From the NCBI GenBank assembly GCA_030424955.1, contig JAUHVS010000308.1:1-6958 (forward strand): a stretch of DNA of 6,958 nt, in the 5' to 3' direction. A program made the translations under genes and the position numbers. Under the pieces are notes generated by a model. The model was not told where the DNA came from. It did not search any database and worked only from the letters and a program-made list of their open reading frames with translations. This document shows positions 1 to 6,958 of the stretch, in pieces. Within the stretch, counting starts at the first letter, position 1. Every line of letters starts with the position of its first letter. This DNA comes from a bacterium. Lineage in GTDB: Bacteria > Myxococcota_A > Bradymonadia > UBA7976 > UBA1532.

Positions 1-1
1 G

Positions 2-661
<660 letters not shown>

Positions 662-668
662 TGGCGCC

Positions 669-2374
669 GTGAACGAACAGGCGCACACCACCGCGCCCCC
701 CCTCACCCGATCCAGCCCCGAGCTCGTCAACAAGCTCGAGTGGGTGATGTTCTTCCGGGTGGTGCTCATCACCCTGCTGTTCGGCTCGGCCCTGGCGCTC
801 AACGTCGGCGGCGCCGATCCTGTGGTGAACCCGCTGCGGCGGGACTTCATCCGCCTCATCGTCGGCACCTACCTGCTCACCATCGTGTACGCCCTGGCCC
901 TGCGCCGGCTGTCCCGCGGCGTCGTGCAGTTCGCCTACGCGCAGCTGCTGGTGGACCTGGTGCTCAGCGCCGCCGTGGTCTCGCTGACGGGCGGCAGCGA
1001 GAGCCTGTTCTTGTTCATGTACCCGCTGTCGGTGCTGAACGCGTCCTTCCTGCTGTTTCGCCGGGGCGCCACCTACCTGTCGGCGGTGGCCACGGCCCTG
1101 GTGGTGCTGCAGGTGGCCCGCGAGGCCACCGGCTGGGGCATGGCCGAGGGGCCCGCGAGCGACGCTGAGCTGCGCGACATCCTGCTCAGCGGCCTGGCCA
1201 ACATCAGCGCGGTGTTCCTGGTGGGGCTGCTGGCCGGCTACCTGTCGGAGCAGCTGCGCGACACGGGCCAGCGGCTGCGCTACGCGAGCGAGGATCTGGC
1301 GGCGCTGCGGGCCCTCAACGAGCACATCATCACGAGCATCCGCAGTGGCCTGATCAGCTACACCCTCGACCACCGCATCATCTTCATGAACCCCGCCGCC
1401 GAGGAGATCACGGGGCGCGACACCGCCAGCGCGCTGTACGGCGACGTGACCCGGCTCTTTCCAGAGCTCGCGACCCTCACGCTGCCCAAGGATCGCCGGC
1501 GGCTCGAGGTGAGCTACGCGCACCCCGATGGACAGCACCGGCTGCTCGGCCTGAGCGCGTCGCCGCTGCGGGACAACCACCAGGTGGTGAAGGGCTGGAT
1601 CGTCATCTTCCAGGACCTGACCCCCATCAAGGAGATGCAGGCCGCGGTGCAGCGCAGCGAGAAGCTCGCGGCTATCGGCCAGATGGCGGCCGGCATCGCC
1701 CACGAGATCCGCAACCCCCTGGCGGGCATGTCGAGCAGCATCCAGCTGCTCGAGCGCGGGGAGGCCCTGAGCCCCATGAGTCAGCGGCTGCTGGGCATCG
1801 TGTCGCGCGAGGCCGACCGCCTCAACGCCCTGCTGACGGACTTCCTGCGCTACGCCCGGCCAGGCCCACGGGCCAACGACACGCTGGCCCTCGAGACCTT
1901 GGTGCAGGAGGTCGTGGCCGTCTTCGCGGCCCAGCACGGGGCGCGCATCGAGGTGGTCACCCGGCTGGGCGAGGGGCTCTCGCTGCAGGCCGACGCCTAC
2001 CAGCTGCGTCAGGTGCTCTGGAACCTGCTGAACAACGCCGCGGAGGCCATGCCCGACGGCGGGCGCGTGGACATCATCGCGCGCCTGCTGCCAGCCGACG
2101 ACAGCGCCCCGGAGCGCATCGGGCTGCAGGTGGTGGACCGCGGCGCCGGCATGCCGCCCGAGATGCTCAACAAGGTGTTTGATCCCTTCTTCACCACCAA
2201 ACCGTCCGGCACCGGGCTGGGGCTGGCCCTCGTGCAGCGGATCGTGGAGGATCACGGGGGCACCCTGCGGGTCGAGAGCGAGCCCGGCCGAGGCAGCACC
2301 TTCATCGTGCTGCTGCCCGTCAAGGGCCGGCCGGGCGAGCCGTCGGCCCCCCCCGCAGCGTTGGAGGCCCGCCT

Positions 2375-2378
<4 letters not shown>
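669..2378 (+). CDS. pilS: PilS, membrane sensor histidine kinase of the pilin two-component system
   Basis: PilS autophosphorylates on histidine and passes the phosphate to PilR. In Pseudomonas it also senses pilin levels in the inner membrane (family knowledge). The 569-aa protein has six predicted membrane segments at about 26-47, 61-79, 88-107, 111-130, 134-151 and 172-192, with no large periplasmic domain, as in known PilS. A short linker leads to a PAS domain (about 213-325, with the INxA-like FMNPAAEEITGR). The HisKA domain has phosphoacceptor H345 in AHEIRNPLAG. The HATPase has an N box at 452-456 (NLLNN), a G1 box at 490-494 (DRGAG), an F box at 504-508 (FDPFF) and a G2 box at 514-519 (GTGLGL). 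All catalytic boxes are intact. I chose the GTG at 669, which has only a weak AAGAG 11 nt upstream. V26 and M27 are alternative starts but would cut into the first membrane helix. The stop overlaps the pilR start. Confidence 0.93.
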
Positions 2379-3784
<1,406 letters not shown>

Positions 3785-3794
3785 CGGGCCGGCT

Positions 3795-3828
3795 ACTTTT
3801 TGCGTCGGCCGGGCAGACTTTGCGCGGC
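3795..3828 (+). promoter_or_regulatory. Candidate PilR upstream activating sequence (two direct TTTGCG repeats)
   Basis: Two similar elements, ACTTTTTGCGTCGGC at 3795-3809 and ACTTTGCGCGGC at 3817-3828, lie in the same orientation with their TTTGCG cores exactly 20 bp apart, about two helical turns. They begin 10 bp after the pilR stop, centred about 82 bp upstream of the inferred start of transcription of the next gene, a usual distance for enhancer-binding protein sites. The same core recurs as an inverted pair upstream of pilA. Binding by PilR is an inference. The known Pseudomonas PilR site is a differently described short GTGTC-like repeat. Confidence 0.4.
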
Positions 3829-3867
3829 GCGGCGGTCGCCAACGCCCATGGGACGGGGCCCACCGGG

Positions 3868-3883
3868 TGGCACGGCAAGTGCT
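3868..3883 (+). promoter_or_regulatory. Sigma-54 (-24/-12) promoter of the pilin-like gene
   Basis: The bases read TGGCACG, four bases, then GTGCT, against the consensus TGGCACR-N4-TTGCW. The only mismatch is G in place of the first T of the -12 element, and the essential GG and GC dinucleotides have the right spacing. This puts transcription start near 3894 and gives a leader of about 61 nt. With pilR directly upstream, activation by PilR is the natural reading. Confidence 0.8.
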
Positions 3884-3954
3884 ACTGTGTCGGGGGTCGG
3901 ATCGCTGCGCGCTGTCTGCTGCGTAGGGCCACACGCGAACGGGGAGGACGAGGC

Positions 3955-4464
3955 ATGATGCGCGGGATGAGCCGGAGCCGAGGGATGACCCTCATCGAGT
4001 TGATGATTGTGGTGGTCATCGTGGGCGTGCTGTCGGTGCTGGCCGTCACGGGGTATCGCAAGTACACGCTGCAAGCCCGTAACGCCGAGGCCCACAACTT
4101 CCTGGGCGTGATCCGCGCGTCGCAGGAGGCCTACTACCAGGCCTTTGGCCGGTACTGCGGCACCGTCGCCGAGCAGGTCTGGCCGGCGGAGATGCCCGCC
4201 CAGCAGAAGCTCGACTGGGGCCAGCCCGCCGGGGCGTGGCGCGATCTGGGCGTGAAGTCCCCCGGGCAGGTGTGGTTCCAGTATGGCCTGAAGGCGGGCC
4301 TCGCCGCCGACGCCGTCGATGGCGCCGCCTTCCCCGGCGGCCAGCCCGTGGGCCCCTGGTACCAGGTGCAGGCCCGCGGCGACTTCGATCGCGATGGCAA
4401 CACCTCGACCTTCGAGGTCACCTCGGCCACCAGCAGCATCTTCATCCGCAACGAGAACGAGTAG
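3955..4464 (+). CDS. Type IV pilin-like protein (minor or alternative pilin)
   Basis: This is a 169-aa prepilin of the class processed by PilD and inserted in the pilus or its priming complex. The leader is 10 residues (MMRGMSRSRG) with cleavage after G10. The mature N-terminus MTLIELM keeps the Glu at position 5 but has Met instead of the usual Phe at position 1. A hydrophobic helix follows to about mature residue 22. The C-terminal part has a single Cys (residue 68) and a loop DFDRDGNTSTFE (143-154) with EF-hand spacing. The start ATG at 3955 has GGAGG at 3943-3947, 7 nt upstream. ATG 3958 and ATG 3967 are less likely, and the frame's earlier TTG at 3820 lies upstream of the promoter. Its own sigma-54 promoter and short length fit a pilin. 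It shares its tail pattern with PilA, so it may be a diverged paralogue, a minor pilin or an alternative pilin. I cannot tell which. Confidence 0.88.
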   Translation: MMRGMSRSRGMTLIELMIVVVIVGVLSVLAVTGYRKYTLQARNAEAHNFLGVIRASQEAYYQAFGRYCGTVAEQVWPAEMPAQQKLDWGQPAGAWRDLGVKSPGQVWFQYGLKAGLAADAVDGAAFPGGQPVGPWYQVQARGDFDRDGNTSTFEVTSATSSIFIRNENE

Positions 4465-5043
4465 CCCACCACCGGCCTGCTCGCCGAAGGGCTGGCGCGC
4501 GGCCGACGCGCCGCGCTGGCCCGGCTGAGCGCCGCCCCCCTCCCCGCCCACCTCCGAGGCCCACGCTGCCTGGTCACCTCGGTCGGCGTCCCCCCTCCCA
4601 GCGATCCACCGAGGTCCCTCGCCCATCGCGCTCGCCGAGCGGGCGCCTCCCGCCAGGGTCAAGCGCCCCGGGCCGAGCCAGAGCGAGCGGAGGCGTCGGA
4701 CCCAAGGCGCCGCGCGGGTGGCGATGCAGGGCATCGTCGAGGGCACGGCCACGCCGGGGCCACCGTTCTCGGCGGTGACGCTGGCGATGGGCGCGCGCCT
4801 CAACCGCCTGCCAGGCCCAGACCCAGCGGCGCACCTGGACCAACCGGCGCTCGGCTGACCTGTGCGGGCCTCGACCGCTGTCTGGCGAGTCCGGCCCCAG
4901 GTCGCTGGCGAGGTCTCACCCGCGGCGCGCCGGAGTCGGCGCTGCCGAGCCCAGCGGACGGGGTGGGGCCTCGCCTTGGGCGTGCGCCAGACCGCCCGTT
5001 TGACCCCCTGCTGAGCCTATGACGCGTGGGCGCTGACCACGGA
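4465..5043. other. Long non-coding, GC-rich spacer between the two pilin genes
   Basis: No gene here has a ribosome binding site or a recognisable product. A GC-rich 7-bp stem with a 6-nt loop (GCGCGGC at 4497-4503, GCCGCGC at 4510-4516) follows the pilin-like gene by 32 nt, but there is no T run. One forward frame is open from 4529 to 4858 and its end, after an ATG at 4724 (44 codons), has coding-like second positions, but it matches nothing I know. Reverse-strand open frames here are explained by base composition. The spacer may be a decayed gene or a long leader or trailer region. Confidence 0.5.
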
Positions 5044-5079
5044 GTGCCGCAAATTGTCACCGGTGACGTTTTGCGGCAC
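5044..5079. promoter_or_regulatory. 36-bp near-perfect palindrome, candidate PilR operator upstream of pilA
   Basis: The halves match at 16 of 18 pairs around a centre between 5061 and 5062. The outer arms are GTGCCGCAAA (5044-5053) and TTTGCGGCAC (5070-5079), and the core is GTCACCGGTGAC (5056-5067). The centre lies about 108 bp upstream of the inferred pilA transcription start, within the usual range for a sigma-54 activator site. The arm contains the TTTGCG core also found twice before the other pilin gene. If transcribed it would form a long hairpin, but no T run follows, so a DNA-level role as a protein-binding dyad is the better reading. Confidence 0.5.
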
Positions 5080-5084
5080 CCGCT

Positions 5085-5107
5085 GGGGTGACCCTCAGCG
5101 TCACCCC
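5085..5107. promoter_or_regulatory. Second inverted repeat upstream of pilA
   Basis: A perfect 8-bp inverted repeat, GGGGTGAC (5085-5092) and GTCACCCC (5100-5107), is separated by 7 bases. It repeats the GGTGAC and GTCACC halves found in the core of the 36-bp palindrome just upstream, so four copies of this half-site lie within 50 bp. It sits 37 bp before the -24 element. It may extend the activator site or bind a second regulator. GTCACC also occurs inside coding genes in this window, so the hexamer alone means little. Confidence 0.35.
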
Positions 5108-5143
5108 CGCCACAGACCCTTTATAAACTGGCCTTTTTGAAGT

Positions 5144-5159
5144 TGGCACACCGTCTGCA
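5144..5159 (+). promoter_or_regulatory. Sigma-54 (-24/-12) promoter of pilA
   Basis: The bases read TGGCACA, four bases, then CTGCA, against the consensus TGGCACR-N4-TTGCW. There is a single mismatch, and GG and GC are correctly spaced. Transcription would start near 5170, giving a 77-nt leader. An unusually AT-rich patch with the 8-bp palindrome TTTATAAA (5120-5127) lies just upstream in otherwise GC-rich DNA and may help DNA bending between activator and polymerase (inference). PilR-dependent sigma-54 transcription of pilA is established in Pseudomonas, and PilS/PilR and a sigma-54 promoter are known for M. xanthus pilA. Confidence 0.82.
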
Positions 5160-5204
5160 AAGGGATGTATTCGACGTCAGGGGGCGTCAAACACCAAACC
5201 AGAC

Positions 5205-5232
5205 GCGGTGGCCTTCGGCTTACCGCCACCGC
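5205..5232 (+). promoter_or_regulatory. Stem-loop in the pilA leader next to the ribosome binding site
   Basis: A perfect 8-bp stem, GCGGTGGC (5205-5212) with GCCACCGC (5225-5232), closes a 12-nt loop. The stem ends 2 nt before the AAGGAG ribosome binding site at 5235-5240, leaving it single-stranded. In a highly expressed mRNA such a structure could protect the 5' region or tune translation. This is inference from the sequence alone. Confidence 0.45.
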
Positions 5233-5246
5233 ACAAGGAGTTCCTC

Positions 5247-5798
5247 ATGCGCAAGATGGTCAACAAGGCCAAGGGCTTCACCCTCATCGAGCTCATGATC
5301 GTGGTCGCGATCATCGGTATCCTGGCCGCCGTCGCCATCCCGGCGTTCATGAAGTACATCCGTCGCTCGAAGACGACGGAGGCCACCATGAACCTCCGTA
5401 AGGTCTACGACTCCTCGGTCAGCTACTACAACACCGAGCACGCGGGCCGCACCGGCGAGATCCTCCCGAAGCAGTTCCCGCTGACGGTCATCCCGACCCC
5501 CGCTGACTGGGCCGCCCAGACCTGCGAGGGTGGCGCGAGCCAGAAGTACCAGCCCGGCGCCGACGTCTGGAACAACGCCACGTGGCAGGCGCTGAACTTC
5601 GCCGTCGACGATCCCTTCTACTTCCGCTACGAGTACGTCTCGGCGGGCACCGGCACCGGCTCCCAGTTCACCGCGCGCGCCCAGGGCGACCTGAACTGCG
5701 ACACCACGCTCTCGACCTTCGAGCGCATCGGCACCGTGGACGCCGAGAACAACATCACCGGCGGCGCCGGCATCTTCAAGAAGGACGAGCTGGAGTAG
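5247..5798 (+). CDS. pilA: PilA, major type IV pilin
   Basis: This is the structural subunit of the pilus fibre, made as a 183-aa prepilin. The leader MRKMVNKAKG (10 residues, basic) is followed by the classical mature N-terminus FTLIELMIVVAIIGILAAVA, with Phe at +1 for N-methylation and Glu at +5, and a long N-terminal helix. The mature form is 173 residues. Two cysteines at mature positions 83 and 141 could form the C-terminal disulfide typical of pilins. The tail QGDLNCDTTLSTFE is a degenerate version of the loop in the upstream pilin-like protein. ATG 5247 is chosen for its AAGGAG at 5235-5240 with 6-nt spacing. The in-frame GTG at 5208 would put the leader hairpin inside the gene and give an over-long leader peptide. 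A sigma-54 promoter precedes the gene and a strong terminator follows, so it is a monocistronic unit as expected for an abundant fibre protein. Confidence 0.95.
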   Translation: MRKMVNKAKGFTLIELMIVVAIIGILAAVAIPAFMKYIRRSKTTEATMNLRKVYDSSVSYYNTEHAGRTGEILPKQFPLTVIPTPADWAAQTCEGGASQKYQPGADVWNNATWQALNFAVDDPFYFRYEYVSAGTGTGSQFTARAQGDLNCDTTLSTFERIGTVDAENNITGGAGIFKKDELE

Positions 5799-5828
5799 TC
5801 TCCGCTCGCTCTGCCTGAAGGCTTGAGG

Positions 5829-5857
5829 AAGGCCGTCCCCCCGGGGGCGGCCTTTTT
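5829..5857 (+). terminator. Intrinsic terminator of pilA
   Basis: A GC-rich hairpin pairs AAGGCCG at 5829-5835 with CGGCCTT at 5848-5854, continuing through a T-G pair and CCC/GGG to a 4-nt loop. A run of five T at 5853-5857 follows immediately. It starts 31 nt after the pilA stop. It separates pilA from the downstream gene. Confidence 0.93.
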
Positions 5858-5960
5858 CATTTGTGGCGCAGGGTTGGCTCCGGGTGGCGCGCCGCGTGCA
5901 CCCGCAGCGGGCCCGCGCCGCGCGCACCAGCGCGGGGGGCGGCGTGGGCCGGCCCCAGCG

Positions 5961-5989
5961 TTGTCGCCCGCGCCTGCTGGGCGTAAGCT
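5961..5989 (+). promoter_or_regulatory. Possible sigma-70-type promoter of the TPR-like gene
   Basis: TTGTCG at 5961-5966 and TAAGCT at 5984-5989 are separated by 17 bp and resemble -35 and -10 elements (4/6 and 3/6 matches). Transcription would start near 5996, about 29 nt before the ATG. A promoter is expected here because the pilA terminator lies upstream, but the match is modest. Confidence 0.35.
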
Positions 5990-6024
5990 GCGCCCCAACG
6001 TTTCAGGACTGCCCCGTCGAACCC

Positions 6025-6933
6025 ATGCTGGATCACCTCGCCCGACTGCCCAAGGCGCTGCGCTGGCTGCTGAGCCTGGCCGCCGCCGCCACGCTGGTGC
6101 TGGTCAACCAGCTCGCCCACCTGTCCTCGGGCGACATCCGCGCCGAGAACGTGGTCGTGCAGCGCGCCGAGGTGCTGTACGTGCCCGACAACCGCATCGT
6201 GCGGCTGCTCACCCTGGGCTACGACCAGGCCGCCGCCGATCTCTTGTGGGTGCGCACCCTGGGCTACTTCGCCCGGCACTTCGAGGCGGACCGCAAGTAC
6301 ACCTGGCTCGAGCACTTCATCGACCAGATCCTGGCCTTCGATCCGCGCTTCCGGCGCGTGTACTCGTGGGCCGGCTCGAACGTGCTCTACGGGCGGCGCT
6401 TCACCAACGAGAACGTGATGCTGTCGAACCGCTTCTACGAGCGCGCGATGGTGCAGTTCCCCGATGACTACGAGCCGGTCTACCGGCTGGGCCTCAACTA
6501 CTACGTCGAGCTCAAGTCGGCGGATCCCGAGCAGCGCACCCAGTGGCGCGAACAGGGGCTGGCCTACCTGGAGCAGGCGGTCGGCCGGCCGAACGCCCCC
6601 GCGTCCCTCAAGGGGCTCGTGGCCGGCGTGTCGCGGCGGCTGGGCAAGTCGCAGCTCGCGCTCCAGTACCTGCTCGACATGTACATGAGCACCGAAGATC
6701 CCGACCAGAAGGAGCGCCTGCAGGCGCGCATCCGCGCGCTACAGGCCGAGACCCTCGGCGGCGACGAATACACCCACACGGCCCAGCGCTTCCGGCAGGA
6801 CTGGAAGCGGCTGTTCCCCTACGCCCCACCCGATTTCTTCAGCCTGATGGGCGAACCCGACCAGATTCAGCAGCGCGACGTCGACTGGCGCACGCTGGGG
6901 CAGGAAGAGCAGCAGGTTTCGGCCGCCGAATAG
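6025..6933 (+). CDS. Membrane-anchored TPR-like protein of unknown function
   Basis: This is a 302-aa protein that I do not assign to a characterised family. A basic N-terminus (HLARLPKALR) is followed by one hydrophobic segment at about 12-31 (LRWLLSLAAAATLVLVNQLA), which suggests an inner-membrane anchor or uncleaved signal with the rest exported. The remainder is helical, with TPR-like features: AADLLWVRTLGYF (70-82), WLEHFIDQILAFDPRFRRVY (94-113), then paired helices at about 135-160, 172-187 and 195-245. Aromatic and Asp-Pro positions suit packed helical hairpins. In M. xanthus the genes after pilA are accessory T4P genes (pilG, pilH, pilI), so a role in pilus biogenesis is a positional guess. 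The ATG at 6025 starts just before the basic residues but has no clear ribosome binding site. The frame is open back to a GTG at 5863 beside the pilA terminator, but those extra residues look non-coding. Confidence 0.8.
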   Translation: MLDHLARLPKALRWLLSLAAAATLVLVNQLAHLSSGDIRAENVVVQRAEVLYVPDNRIVRLLTLGYDQAAADLLWVRTLGYFARHFEADRKYTWLEHFIDQILAFDPRFRRVYSWAGSNVLYGRRFTNENVMLSNRFYERAMVQFPDDYEPVYRLGLNYYVELKSADPEQRTQWREQGLAYLEQAVGRPNAPASLKGLVAGVSRRLGKSQLALQYLLDMYMSTEDPDQKERLQARIRALQAETLGGDEYTHTAQRFRQDWKRLFPYAPPDFFSLMGEPDQIQQRDVDWRTLGQEEQQVSAAE

Positions 6934-6942
6934 GCCGAAACC
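6915..6942 (+). terminator. Hairpin spanning the stop codon of the TPR-like gene
   Basis: A perfect 10-bp inverted repeat, GGTTTCGGCC (6915-6924) and GGCCGAAACC (6933-6942), encloses an 8-nt loop holding most of the TAG stop (6931-6933). There is no T run, so it is at best a weak or factor-assisted terminator. An mRNA 3'-end stabiliser is equally possible. Confidence 0.4.
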
Positions 6943-6958
6943 GCTTGACAGATTGTCG

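Noticed and set aside
3786..3814. Possible terminator after pilR with a T run at 3797-3801.
   Set aside because: Only a 5-bp stem (GGCCG at 3787-3791 and CGGCC at 3806-3810) can form, and the T run lies in its loop rather than after it.
3820..3954. Upstream TTG start for the pilin-like gene.
   Set aside because: It lies upstream of the sigma-54 promoter. ATG 3955 has a good ribosome binding site and gives a normal 10-residue leader.
3793..4803. Reverse-strand open frame of 336 codons across the pilin-like gene.
   Set aside because: It runs opposite a clear prepilin with promoter and ribosome binding site, and its translation is low-complexity with no recognisable motif.
5000..5023. TTGACC followed by TATGAC as a sigma-70 promoter for pilA.
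   Set aside because: The spacing is only 12 bp, and the sigma-54 promoter at 5144 is far better.
5208..5246. GTG start 13 codons upstream of the chosen pilA ATG.
   Set aside because: It has no ribosome binding site, sits in the leader hairpin and would make the prepilin leader 23 residues. ATG 5247 has AAGGAG at 6 nt.
5863..6024. N-terminal extension of the TPR-like protein from GTG 5863.
   Set aside because: It begins 6 nt after the pilA terminator T run and adds an Arg-rich, unstructured segment before the natural basic-plus-hydrophobic N-terminus.
6945..6958. TTGACA as a -35 element of a promoter for the next gene.
   Set aside because: The window ends before any -10 position could be seen.

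Overview
The window is one strand of a type IV pilus (T4P) gene cluster from a strongly GC-rich bacterium. From left to right it holds the 3' part of pilC, then pilS and pilR, a second pilin-like gene, a long non-coding stretch, the major pilin gene pilA, a clear intrinsic terminator, and a gene for a membrane-anchored TPR-like protein. The pilC-pilS-pilR-pilin order, the GC-rich third codon positions and the deltaproteobacterial style of the pilin suggest a myxobacterium or related lineage (Myxococcota or former Deltaproteobacteria). This is an inference from gene order and protein style, not a taxonomic proof.

Bases 2-3784 read as one tightly packed transcription unit. PilC, the inner-membrane platform protein of the pilus motor, is followed 7 nt later by the sensor kinase PilS, whose stop codon overlaps the start of the sigma-54 activator PilR. 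PilS has six predicted membrane segments, a PAS domain and an HPK core. PilR has receiver, AAA+ and Fis-type HTH domains.

Bases 3785-5246 carry the regulatory interest. Each of the two pilin genes is preceded by a well-matched -24/-12 sigma-54 promoter (3868-3883 and 5144-5159), as expected if PilR-phosphate drives both. Upstream of each promoter lie two copies of an otherwise absent TTTGCG motif: direct repeats 20 bp apart before the first gene, and the arms of a 36-bp near-perfect palindrome before pilA. I propose these as PilR upstream activating sequences. The first pilin-like protein (169 aa) ends in a loop with EF-hand spacing, of which PilA has a degenerate version.

About 580 bp between the two pilin genes (4465-5043) has no gene I can support. 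PilA (183 aa with a 10-residue leader) is preceded by an 8-bp stem-loop that stops just short of its ribosome binding site and is followed by a textbook terminator. The last gene (302 aa) starts a separate unit. It lies where Myxococcus xanthus carries accessory T4P genes after pilA, but I do not recognise its function. The window ends just after it. I found no mobile element, CRISPR array, tRNA or rRNA.

The machinery itself is a known system. The less ordinary parts are the shared operator-like motif, the extra sigma-54-driven pilin with its Ca-loop-like tail, and the uncharacterised TPR protein.
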